Below are positions 22,656-33,552 of a stretch of DNA of 64,000 bases, in pieces (the first letter of the stretch is position 1; each line of letters begins with the position of its first letter). The notes under the pieces were generated by a model that did no database searches, was not told the origin of the DNA, and saw only the letters and a list, made by a program, of their open reading frames with translations. Source of the DNA: Larix kaempferi (taxonomy: Eukaryota > Streptophyta > Pinopsida > Pinales > Pinaceae); contig BSBM01000426.1 of assembly GCA_027924585.1 (NCBI GenBank), positions 2,683,501 through 2,747,500 on the forward strand, read 5' to 3'. Position numbers and translations under genes: made by a program.

Positions 22656-23010
22656 GAGATAAACAGATAAAAGTTGCCTAGTGTAGCAATAGAAAATATG
22701 TATTTCTAAGAGCCATCTTTTGTTCTTATATCTTGTTACAAATCATTGTATCCAAAGGGTATAAAACCATAATTTTCTAAGAATAGTGTCCTCCTGTAAT
22801 ACCTCTTATTTCTTGTTTTTTTTGTCTTTGCAGAGATAGACAAATGAAGATGTATGCCATCACTTGTGTAACAATCGCAAAATATGCCTTTCTAACAACC
22901 ACGTTATCTTCTTAAATCTTCTAACAATTTGTTGCATAAGAAGCATGTAAAACCATCTTAACTTGATGGTCATTTCATTGTTTTCCTTTTTTTTTTACAG
23001 CTTGTTACAC
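22656..23010. repeat. Highly diverged tandem repeat, about 177-bp period
   Basis: Two units start GAGATAAACAGAT (22656) and GAGATAGACAAAT (22833). Each continues with a GTAACAAT or GTAGCAAT phrase, a TTTCTAA phrase, a GTTACAAAT or AACAATTTG phrase and ends in TAAAACCAT. Identity is low, so this is an old duplication. Confidence 0.5.
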
Positions 23011-23310
23011 GACAAGAACACTACCAAAGAGAACCAACAAGATATATGTGCATAAATTTCAATTAAAAGGATCAAGGCAATATAAAATGAAATAATTGAT
23101 TATCACTACTCTTTTATGTTCTTATTATTATGTTGAGATTGTATAGAAATAGGAACCATTGCCATCTCATGTATTTTCCTACTTGTTTGTAAAATTGAGA
23201 CATTATAACAATGTAAAAAATGTTATGATTTAGAGATTTGTATAATTAGCAAATCATAATTTACATTTACTTAACTTTAAATTTTCAAAAATAATGAATG
23301 CTCTCAAAAT

Positions 23311-23465
23311 TTGTATTGGAAATAAATAGATAAAAAAGGATTCAATTTATTAAGAATAAATTTTAAATTTAATCATAATAATTCAAATTTATATTGAAAA
23401 TAAATAGATAAAAAAAATTCAATTTATTAAAAATAAATTTTAAATTTAATCATAATAATTCATTT
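23311..23465. repeat. AT-rich tandem duplication, 78-bp unit
   Basis: Copies at 23311-23388 and 23389-23465 share AAATAAATAGATAAAAAA, CAATTTATTAA and AAATTTAATCATAATAATTCA. A more diverged relative (GTATTCAATTCATTGAAAA, CAATCACAATAATTTT) appears near 23850-23905. Confidence 0.75.
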
Positions 23466-26400
23466 GCATTTATGTAACTTATTATTTAATTAAAATAATT
23501 AAAATTATATTTTAACTTTTAAAAATATTGCTTGAAATTTTTTTTAGACAAAGTGAGATGATAAAAACAAAGGAGAAATAAATGTCATAAACATCCAATC
23601 AACTAATTTTTAATAATTTGGACATATTGCCCTGTTTTTATGGCCAACAAGAGCATTTATGAATTCTGTAAACGCTAAATTACAAATGGCAACTAGACTA
23701 CAAAGCTTATTTAACCAATTAGAAAATTAGTTATAAAATTATATTGCCCATGTGTATCACTATGCATAATCGTTCACGTCTATTTAACCTTAAAATTTTG
23801 AAGCCGATAAATCACATCCAACTTTGTATCGAAAAAATATATATAGAAAAGTATTCAATTCATTGAAAATCAATTCTTTGCTCAATCACAATAATTTTAT
23901 TGCATTTAATTTTTTTCCTAAAGTATGTAATGTATTTTCTTCTTAAAATAATTCAATTATATTATTCTTTAAAATCATTGTTTAAAAATTTCCAAAAACA
24001 AATTGAAATTGTGAATGCAAATAAAAAAATAGGTGTTATAAAAAAAATACTTATGCTTAATTATTATATTTTTTGATAGTTTATTGGATTTTTTTATCAT
24101 GATTTCTTAGATTCTAGTTGAATATATTCATTTTCTTTTGTTGTGATTTGATCTACTCAATGAGTTAAGTCGCTTTTAGGAGCGACAAAGGAAATGAGGA
24201 GAATTTGGGAAGGTCCATTGAGTTAAGGGAAATTAATGGGGGATGGATGGATAGAGAGTTTAGATGTAATACTTTTATTAAACCCTTAGATATATGTTTG
24301 TTTGACAAGTGTCAAGTCTTCGAGGATAAGTTATATTACCTTGTGGTGTAAATTATGTGACTTGTGTTATATATATTTCTAATACAAAGCTCAAGGAGAA
24401 GTCTCAAATAGAGAATGATTAAACTTGTTTAGGACATTAATATGTTTGTATTTTGATATACTTCCTAGCGACCATGTGGTTAGAAATTATGTCCATGGTG
24501 CCCTATATACTATGCTAGAAAAGTATGTGGAGATGAAATACTAACGCAAACTAAACAACCAAATAAGTTGCAAAGGGGACCAAAGATGAGACTATTGATC
24601 CACGAGAGAGATGACAAGGGGGTCTAAGGGAATGCTTTCCTTACGATTATGTTTTAATATGCCAAATTTTCCCAATGATGTTTCATGTGATTTGGTACAT
24701 GGTCCATGCAAGTTCAAAGAATACGACTTCATATTTTAGGCATGAAATCTTATTTGATCTTGCTTCTCTTGTGCATTATTCCTCTAATTGAGCTTTCTAC
24801 CAATAATTGCTCTAACCCAAAGAGAAATTAGAGTGTGTCCATGGCTCCCCTCTACCTGCAACCTACACCAACAAAACCCATGATCCTTTGAGCATTATGC
24901 ATATGCGAGTACTTATATGCTTAGTGTTAGACTTTTGGGTTACTTTGAAGTAGTGTTTACACCATGTTTGGGGTGCTTCATGAGATTTAGGGTACATGGT
25001 GTATGATTAGCCCCTAGATGGGCCAAGGTGGATTTTAGCATGAAAGATAATCAGTGACAGATGCAATGATTATGACAGCCTCCTCAGTGGATGTTAGACC
25101 TCAAATTATTATTGGATCAATGTTCTTCCCTAGGGTATTGGAGATCTCTTGCCTGGATGGTAGCTACCATGCATGATGGCTACATGGAGGATTCTTCTGG
25201 AGGAGAATTCCCTATAGGATATGAGGTGCATTGTGCATTGTGGAGGAGGGTTACAAGCCCTAGATGGCATGTGGTAGCTTGGTCTCATGTTCAGAGGGTT
25301 GGAGATGGCTCGAGGATGCCTAAGGCTTATATAGTTTTCTTGAAAGGGGTAGCTTCCCTAGTGGAGTACTTGAATTTGGAGGGTGGATGGAGTCCATGGA
25401 GGCTCAATATGGAGTGGTGTGGACTTGCCTTACATAGCTACATCACCTTGGGTTGCTATTGTTGACAACATCATCATTGTAGCTTGGCACTTATACTATA
25501 TGAGTCTAGCAATCCACTTGTGTGTGGCTTACTTATGTTTAACATGCTTGCTTGTAAGGCTTAGACAAACCTATTTTATATTGTTGGCCTCCCTTACCTC
25601 TCATATAACTAGAGGAAGTAGAGCCTTTCCAAAATCACTTCATATCACACATTCATTTGTATCTCTTATTTGGAGTGATATCTTAGTGATGTGCTAAGGT
25701 TCATGAGGAAATCATACTGAAGCATATGAGGTGGTTGATGATTTCTCTCTCTTGAGATTATTCTTTATATTTTTATCTCTCTCTCTTGGCCACTAGGATT
25801 TCTTGGTCTCTTGGATATTTTTGGATTATAAGGTTAGGGTTTCATCCCTTGAACGTTAGAGATTAGGGTTTGGAAACCCTTGTATGTATTTAGGGAAGAA
25901 GAGGAGGGCTTTCCTTGGAGATAGTGTTGAGGGGATTCTTACACTTGGAGGAGCTAGGTTTTGTTGACTAAATCTGGCTAGGGCATCTTGGGTGGTTGTA
26001 TTTTGTCTAAGGCTTGAGAGGAGGCTATGGTATGCCTGTACTTCTTCATTTAGCATATATATATGATATTTCCATCTATCCACATATTGTGTATGTTGCA
26101 GATTTGATTTTAGCATTTTATTTTCTTAGGATGTTTATTTTAAGCTCTTAATTGTCTTGTTGATTTGGCACACTTAAGAGAAAATTGTTAAGGGACTTAA
26201 CACTAACGTTGAATATAATAGTACAACCATTCAATGTTGTTGTGTTTGATGTTATATTTGTTGTATTAGAAGAGTTTTTAGATCTGGTTTGTGCATGTGA
26301 AGTTGCCCTAAAGGGATGGAAACTCATTGGAATTACATGTATCTTTTCTCCTTGAGAAGTTAATTACTGTGATTGTTCCACTGTTGTTTTACACATTAAT

Positions 26401-27597
26401 TTACAGAAGTCTTAAAGGCTGAAAATTATAGGGTTAAGATCCAAGGAACCTTCGCGAAAGAAGGTGAATTTTAGTTTTGCATTAATTGCTCGATGCAAAT
26501 GATATTTCAACACTTAGTAGGATCATAGATGAAAATCTATGGTTAAAACTATATGTGAGATTGGGGAAGGCATGTGACTGGGAATTTGTATATGTACCAA
26601 TAGTTAATCATACCGAAGCCAAGACTCCCATCTTAGAAACTTAGAGAGCAATCAATAGACCCACTTTTCCCTTACATGTGCTAGAGCACTAGACGGAATT
26701 TACATGGAAGAGAAAGGATATTGACCCTTGTGTTGTGTATGGATGAGGAGAAGGAGTTCGTGATTGATTGAAGTATTAGTTTGAGTGTGATTAAAGCTCA
26801 ATATTTTGTCTTTGCCTTTGTTGTTTCATAATTCTAGCTTAGGGTTTTTCTTTGCCTTTGTTATTTCATAGTTCTAACTTAGGGACCTTGGCTTTATGGA
26901 TGGATTTTCTATAAGTGGGTGAAAAAGTGCCTATTTGGTGAGAAGTAATTGTATTTATATTTGTATGAAATATTGTAGTTACATATTTTTGTTATGTAAT
27001 TTGATGAATTGTTTAATATATTACAAATTTTGTAATATAATGGTTGCAATATTAGTTAAGTATTGGTTTGAGTATGTTAAAGCTCAATATTTTGTCTTTT
27101 CCTTTGTTGTTTCATAGTTCTAGCTTAGGGACAATGGCATTCCTTGATTATGTAACTTATTAATTCATTAATATACTTACAAAATTTGTAATATAATGGT
27201 TACACTAAGTGGAAAATATGTTTATGGTTTATACAATTAGATTTCAATGGATTATATCTTGAGATGTAAATTTATGCATGTTTAATGTTTATTTATATTT
27301 TGTGTATTTATTTGTACAATTTTTTTTATTATAAATGAAATGATATTTAAAGTCTTATTTATGTACAAGTATATTGGATATTTGTGATGCAAGGTTTTAC
27401 TTGATAATTATATTTGAATTTAATTGAGTTAATTGGATTTCTCTATTAATTTTTATTATGTATTATAATTAGATTTTTATTTTTTAATAAAAATTGTAAA
27501 ATATAATTTATTACTCTAATTTAGTTATGTAAATATTTATTTTTATATTGAATTAGATAATCTTTAATTTATCTAATTAAAATTTTTAATTTAAAAA
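23466..27597. other. Gene-free AT-rich stretch up to the copia element
   Basis: An open frame of 124 codons at 25091-25465 matches no family I know and is not supported as a gene. A duplicated segment of 286-bp period (AAAGCTCAATATTTTGTC at 26793 and 27079, each followed by CTTTGTTGTTTCATA) lies at about 26772-27125. TTTGTAATATAATGGTT also occurs twice, near 27029 and 27185. The last 300 bp are very AT-rich. Confidence 0.45.
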
Positions 27598-28439
27598 TGT
27601 GGGAAGGTAGGGGAGGTGTTGCAGTTGTTCCAGCAACACTCACAAATATTCAAAATTCATAAAACTCGCCTACAGTACAGTCGTAGCTGACTGTTACAGC
27701 CGATTGTGATATTCAGCACAGTCACAGCTCACTGTCATAGCTGACTGTAATCTTCAGCACAGTCACAGCTGATAGTAATAGCTAACTGTTTTACTCAACA
27801 GTAACCTACAGGACAGTCACAGCTGACTGTCATAGCTAACAGTCACCTACATAATTGATGCAGCTCTGTTGCAGCTGTCTGTTAATGCTACATTATGATG
27901 ACCCCTGCATTCACAAACTTATCTAATAACAACTAATTAAAATTAACTCTTAAATATCATCAATCACTTAAGCTGCTACAACAAACTAATCAGCACAAAT
28001 ATTTCTGAGTTTACAAACTCATAAACAGAGCATAACTAAAACACATAGGAAAAACTTATGAATTTAACATAAAATTCATTTGCTCTGTATTACCATATAT
28101 AATCACGATTACAATGAAAGGTATATATAGTGTTTCATCCAATTAGATCATTAAATGTTAATTGGCTCTTTGTAACAAAATTTGATCTGCAAAACTAAAT
28201 GCTCTGTTACAGACTGACAGAATAGAAAACTGTGTTGGCCTTTGTGAACTTGATATGCTGTAACAGATGTCTCTTCATCCTTAATGTTTAAGTCGGTTAA
28301 GCGGTGGATGCCACTTCAAGAAATTTGAACAGTCAAAATAAATCTGATTTGGTTTGTCTTTAGTAGATCTGGGCGGTGCTGCCTCTTCAGAATATCGGCG
28401 AACATCTAATCTTAGCGGTGGAGTAATTAATTCTTGACA
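27598..28439 (-). repeat. 3' LTR of the copia element
   Basis: On the plus strand it runs from TGTGGGAAGG to AATTCTTGACA. It is the same length (842 bp) as the partner at 32711-33552. The left part (about 27668-27850) is packed with ACAGTCACAGCTGACTGT-like modules. Confidence 0.9.
28121..28130 (-). promoter_or_regulatory. TATA box in the copia 3' LTR
   Basis: The minus strand reads CTATATATAC, conserved exactly in the other LTR at 33234-33243. Its place about 310 bp into the LTR fits the end of U3, ahead of the transcription start. Confidence 0.6.
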
Positions 28440-28450
28440 TTCTCCCCCTT
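28440..28450 (-). promoter_or_regulatory. Polypurine tract of the copia element
   Basis: The minus strand reads AAGGGGGAGAA directly before the LTR start TGTCAAG. This is the standard position and composition for priming plus-strand cDNA. Confidence 0.85.
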
Positions 28451-28495
28451 AATTACTACACTCAAAAAACAAAATTTTGAAATACTGGATTTCTG

Positions 28496-30265
28496 TTACA
28501 GCTTACAAACCCCAATATTTTTCCTATGAAACTCAAATAGCTCTTTCCCCAGAGGTTTTGTAAATAGGTCTGCAAACTGATTTTCTGATCTGCAAAATTC
28601 CATACTGATTTCATTCTTGTTTATCAGTTCTCGAATGAAATGATACCTTGTATCAATGTGCTTACTTCTTTTATGAAAGACATGATTTCTAGATAGTGTA
28701 ATCACTGATTTGTTGTCACAGAAAATCTGTGTTGGTCCATCTTGTTCATGCTGCAACTCAGAAAGAGTTCTTCTCATCCACACAGTCTGACATGCAGCTG
28801 CTGTTGCTGCAACATACTCTGCCTCAGCAGAGGATAGTGTCACTATGGGTTGCTTCTTTGAATCCCACGCTACTGATCCCGATCCAAAACTGAATACATA
28901 TCCAGATGTACTCTTTCTATCATCTGTAGAACCTGCAAAATCACTGTCAGTATATCCAATCAACTTAAAATCCAAGTTTGATGTATACTTGATACCAAAA
29001 TCTGTTGTTCCAGCAATATATCTTAGAATCCTCTTTCCAGCTTGCCAGTGGGTATTCTTTGGGGACTCCATAAATCTCGAAATCATACTTACTGCAAACA
29101 CTATATCAGGTCTTGTTGCAGTCAAGTACATGAGACTTCCTACCAGTCTCTTATACATCGTTGGATCAACATTTGACCCATCATCCTCCTTACTGAGTTT
29201 TGTACCAGTTGCAATAGGTGTTACAGTTGGATTAGAATTTAGCATTCTGAATCTTTTCAGTACATCATTTGAATACTTAGCTTGATTTATAAAAATACCA
29301 TCGTCAGACTGAGTTACTTCAATACCAAGAAAATATTTCATCATTCCTAAATCAGTCATCTCAAATTCTGTTTTCATGGCTTTCATAAACTCATCTACTA
29401 AAAGATCTCCAGTGAAGATCAAATCATCATCATATAAGCAAACAATCAGAATTTTACCTTCTTGGTTTACCTTTGTATAGAAGGTTGGCTCACTTGGACT
29501 TTTGTTGAATCCTTCACTATTCAAATATTCATCAATCTTGTTGTACCAAACTCTAGGTGCCTGCTTCAATCCATACAATGCTTTCTTCAATTTGTAAAAT
29601 TTGTCATCATGTCCATCAATTTCATATCCAGGCGGTTGTCTCACATAAACCTCTTCTTCTAAAGATCCATTAAAAAACGCAGACATTACATCCATTTGAT
29701 ATACATACCATTTATTATGAGCAGCAATAGCTAATACCATCCTTACTGTATCAAGTCTAGCTACAGGTGCAAATGTCTCATTATAATCAATACTAGGTTG
29801 TTGACTAAACCCCTGAGCTACAAGTCTTGCTTTGTATTTTTCAACTTCTCCATCAACATTTAACTTATTTTTGTAAATCCATTTGACACCAATACAATTT
29901 TTATTATCAGGCAGATCTACAAGATCCCAAGTATTATTTCTTTCTATGGCATCAATTTCTTCATCCATTGCTTTTATCCAAACATCCTTTTTAACTGCTT
30001 CATCAAAACTTACTGGATCACATGCTATCAATGCAAAATTTGAAACTTGATCTACTTCTTCATCTTGCTTATACAATTCCCTTAAACTTCTAGTCTTCTG
30101 ACCTCTAACTCTGTTTCTTAATGAAGCTAGTGTAGGATTTGATTCATTGCTTACCTATGATCCTGTTCCTTGTCGTCCATCAACACTTGATGGTTCACCA
30201 CGTTCTTGAGTTCTAGGCGTTCTGGCAGGTGTCCTTACTGCTGGTGTAGACGTTTGTGGAGTTAA
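28496..30265 (-). pseudogene. Copia reverse transcriptase and RNase H region
   Basis: From 30076 the frame is open for 526 codons. It has the copia RT entry (AVKKDVWIKAMDEEIDAI, NTWDLVDLP, IGVKWIYKNK, YKARLVAQGFSQ), then FAPVARLDTVRMVLAIAA, the first catalytic Asp in QMDVMSAFFNGSL (residue 129) and ALYGLKQAPRVWY. The YxDD box reads YDDD (residues 215-218), where copia usually has a valine at the second place. RNase H follows with GYTDSDFAGS, STSGYVFSFG, SSAEAEYVA and HIDTRYHFIREL. The end (FADLFTKPLGKELFE) is the normal copia C-terminus. Upstream, 30077-30265 is the linker from integrase, with an in-frame TAG near 30157. Confidence 0.92.
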
Positions 30266-31308
30266 CTATCCTCCATGTGTGCCCTGCTCATCACCCTCAT
30301 CTTCTGCGTGAGATGTAACAGCGTCCTCTGCAACCAACTTATCTATGCTGCCATCCCATGCTTCTTCTTCTTTAAACATCACATCTCTGCTGATGACATA
30401 CTTCTTGGTGATTGGGTTATAGAGTCTATATGCTTTAGATTCTTCACTATATCCAACAAAAATACATTTCTGACTTCTGTCATCTAACTTTCTCCTCATC
30501 TCTTCAGGTACATGTGCATAAGCTACACAACCAAAAATTCTTAAATGAGATATGTTGCTACACTTACCATTCCATGCTTGCTGAGGAACTCGATCCTTCA
30601 CGCTCTTAGTTGGGCTTCTGTTCAGAATGTATACAACACAGGCAACAACATCTCCCCAATATTCATTTGAAAGATGCTTCTCCTTCATCATACTTCGAGC
30701 CATGTTCATAATGGTTCGATTCTTTCTTTTTACTACTCCGTTTTGCTGTGGAGTGTAGCGAGCAGTAAACTGTCTTTTAATTCCATGATATATACAAAAT
30801 TCCACAAACTCATTCAACATATACTCACCTCCTCTATCTGATCTCAAGACTTTAATACATATGTCACTCTCCTTCTAAACCATAGCTTTAAAACACATCA
30901 AATGCTTGAGATTTCTGCTTCAGCAAATACACCCAAGTTTTTCGACTGAAATCATCAATGAAAGTCATAAAGTAAACATTACCAGTCAAAGAGGGTGTTT
31001 GCATCGGTCCACACAAATCTGTGTACTAGCTCCAACGGCGCTTTTCCTCGGTATGATACTCCAGAGATGAATTTCTCTCTATGATGCTTTCCCAATATGC
31101 AGCTCTCACATGAGCTTGCTAGCTGCTGGATACTAGGCAATCCTTTTACCATCTGCTTCTTCTGTAACAGATCTAAGCCACCAAAATGTAAATGGCCATA
31201 CCTCAAATGCCATAACCATGACTGATCTAAACTCTTAGTTTTATAAGCATTCAAAGAGTTAGTCAAATCATTCCTCATAATCAACGAAAACATTCTATTC
31301 TTTGTCAT
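30266..31308 (-). pseudogene. Copia integrase region, frameshifted and with lost catalytic Glu
   Basis: The zinc-binding pre-integrase part is clear (WLWHLRYGHLHFGGL, SCESCILGKHHREKF). A frameshift near 31025 breaks the entry to the catalytic core. A second interruption lies near 30880. From 30847 the core continues with SDRGGEYMLNEFVEFC and TPQQNGV. At the place of the DDE glutamate the residue is Lys (VVKRKNRT), so the nuclease would be dead even without the breaks. The C-terminal part (LRIFGCVAYAHVP, KCIFVGYSEESKAYRLY) is normal. A TAG at about 30266 closes the frame before the RT part. Confidence 0.9.
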
Positions 31309-31325
31309 TTCTACTCTGCTATCAA

Positions 31326-31670
31326 CTACTTACTTGGAAATTTGTCATAAATAGTACATACCTTGTCTTTAAAGACCACTCTGTACTTCTTCTCCAACAA
31401 CTGTCCCACACTCAATAAATTACACCTTAAACCAGGAACATAATAAACATCATGAATTGTTCTTCTTTTTTCATTCTTGGCATATACAGCAATCGCACCT
31501 TTACCATTAACTTTTACCTTACAGTCATTACCCAACTTCACTTCAGACTGAATGCTTGTATCCAGATTTACAAATAACTCCTTATTTCCAGTCATATGAT
31601 TGCTGCATGCACTGCCCAAGAACCATATATCTTTTGAACTTTCCTGGGTGACATTACAAGTCAGAAACAT
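31326..31670 (-). pseudogene. Copia protease region, active site altered
   Basis: The stretch DIWFLGSACSNHMTG is the retropepsin site, where copia elements have Asp-Ser-Gly. Here Gly-Ser-Ala replaces it, so the catalytic aspartate is gone. The downstream pattern (VKVNGKGAI, IHDVYYVPGLRCNLLSVGQL) is the regular copia protease end. A TAG stop at 31326 separates it from the integrase part. Confidence 0.88.
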
Positions 31671-32642
31671 ATGCTTCTCTTCATTTTTAGCCTCCTATGT
31701 AACGTGTGTAGACAACTTACCAGTATCAGCTTGCTTCTTCCAACACTTGTTAGCATAATGCCCAAATTTCTGGCAATAGAAACATTGAACTTTAGATCTA
31801 TCATACCTTTGATTCTTTGGCTGCCACGTTCTACTGATACTCCCCCTTACGCTAGGAGTATTTTGCTGTAACTTCTCTTCGGATTCTAAATCATTTCTGC
31901 TGTCACAATGATCAGCAGTTCGACCACCTCTTCCTCTGCTACTAGACCTTCCTCTGCCTCTGCCTCTAGTAACATGTAAGTGAGTTTAAAAAGCATTTTC
32001 TAATGGAGTGTCATCATACCTGTTCATTCTTGATTCATGGGCAATCAAAGAACCAGTCAGCTCATCAATGTGCATTTGACTGAGATCTTTAAACTCTTCA
32101 GTTGGAACAACCACTGCTTCAAACTTCTTTGGAAAACATCTCAGCAATTTCTCTATCACACGCTGATCTGGGAGGTTTTAACCATACTGTCTCAGCTGGT
32201 TTACAGTACTCATAACTTGAGTCATAAAATTATCAACAGTCTCACTGTCCTTCATCTTCAGATTCTCGAAATCCCTTCTTAAGCTCTGCAACTTAACATT
32301 CTTCACCTTGGTCACACCTTGATAGTAGGTTTCAAGAGTGTCCCAAGCATTCTTCGAAGACTCAACATTTGATATCTTCGGAAATATTGATTCATTTAGA
32401 CCTTGCTAAATAAGGCCAAGAGCTTTGTTGTCCTTTTTCCTATTCTCCTTCAACAGAACACGCTCATCATTTAACAGAGCCAATTCAGCAGCTTGATTAG
32501 CTAGCTCTGGATAGCCAATCGTAACGAACTCCCAAAGATCCTGAGCACGCAGGATAGTTCTCATCTTAATAAACCATGTGTCATAATTCCTCTCATTCAA
32601 CACAGGAATTTGTGGCTGCACTGAACTGCTGTTAGTAGCCAT
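31671..32642 (-). pseudogene. Copia gag, with several stops
   Basis: The likely start is the Met at 32642 (MATNSSSVQPQIPVLNERNY), 55 bp past the primer-binding site. The frame has the UBN2/retrotran_gag pattern (YDTWFIKMRTILRAQDLW, WDTLETYYQG, LRRDFENLKM, VDNFMTQV, HIDELTGSLIAHE). An Arg/Gly-rich stretch (RGRGRGRSSSRGRGG) and one CCHC zinc knuckle, CFYCQKFGHYANKCW, follow near 31760. In-frame stops occur at about 32406, 32177, 31986 and 31695. Gag would form the virus-like particle. Confidence 0.88.
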
Positions 32643-32697
32643 CTCAAATTTAAATTCAAATTGCTCAAAACAAAAACAAGAGATAAACCTTAACCAG

Positions 32698-32709
32698 GCT
32701 CTGATACCA
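32698..32709 (-). promoter_or_regulatory. Primer-binding site of the copia element, initiator tRNA-Met
   Basis: The minus strand reads TGGTATCAGAGC one base inside the 5' LTR edge (32711). It primes minus-strand cDNA in most plant copia elements. Confidence 0.92.
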
Positions 32710-32710
32710 A

Positions 32711-33552
32711 TGTGGGAAGGCAAGGGAGGTGTTGCAGCTGCTCCAGCAACACTCACAAATATTCAAAATTAAGAAAACTCGCCTACAGTACAGTCGCAGA
32801 TGACTGTTACAGCCAACTGTGATATTCAACACAGTCACAGCTCACTATCACAACTAACTGTAATCTTCAGCATAGTCACAGCTGATAGTAACAGCTAATT
32901 GTTTTACTCAACAGTAACCTACATGATAGTCACAGCTGATTGTCACAGCTAACAGTCACCTACAGGACTGATGTAGCTCTGTTGCAGCTGTCTGTTACTG
33001 CTACGTTATGATGACCCCTGCGTTCACAAACTTATCTAATAACAACTAATTAAAACTAACTTTTAAATATCATCAATCATTTAAGCTGCTACAACAAACT
33101 AATCAGCACAAATATTTATGAGTTTACAAACTCATAAACAGAGCATAATTAAAACACACAGGAAAAACTTCTGAATTTAACATAAACTTCATTTGCTCTG
33201 TATTACCATATATAATCATGATTACAATGAAAGGTATATATAGTGTTTCAGCCAATTAGATCATTAAATGTTAATTGGCTCTTCGTAACAAAATTTGATC
33301 TGCAAAACTAAATGCTCTGTTACAAACTGACAGAATAGAAAACTGTGTTGGCCTTTGTGAACTTGATCTGCTGTAACAGATGTATTTTCATCCTTAATGT
33401 TTAAGTCGGTTAAACGATGGATGCTACTTTAAGAAATTTGAACAATCAAAATAAATCTAATTTGGTTCGTCTTTAGTAGATCTGGGCGGTGCTGCCTCTT
33501 CAGAATATCGACATACATCTAATCTTAGCGATGGAGTAATTAATTCCTGACA
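32711..33552 (-). repeat. 5' LTR of the copia element
   Basis: It runs from TGTGGGAAGG to AATTCCTGACA on the plus strand, 842 bp, matching 27598-28439 with no net length change. Its TATA box (minus strand, 33234-33243) is intact. Confidence 0.9.

Larger units (their letters stand above)
27598..33552 (-). mobile_element. Complete but inactive Ty1/copia retrotransposon
   Basis: The two 842-bp LTRs bound a 4.3-kb centre with gag, protease, integrase, RT and RNase H in copia order on the minus strand. AAAAA at 27593-27597 and again at 33553-33557 is the probable 5-bp target duplication, though A-runs make this weak. Primer-binding site and polypurine tract are both intact. LTRs differ by about 6-7% by eye, mostly transitions, so this insertion is clearly older than the one at 9.3-15.5 kb. 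The coding part has several stops, at least one frameshift and altered catalytic residues. Confidence 0.93.

Noticed and set aside
25091-25465. 124-codon plus-strand frame as a gene
   Set aside because: It is Trp- and Gly-rich with no recognised motif, no conserved neighbour and no splice or promoter support.
28845-29285. Plus-strand 146-codon open frame
   Set aside because: It is the antisense shadow of the copia RT/RNase H region.
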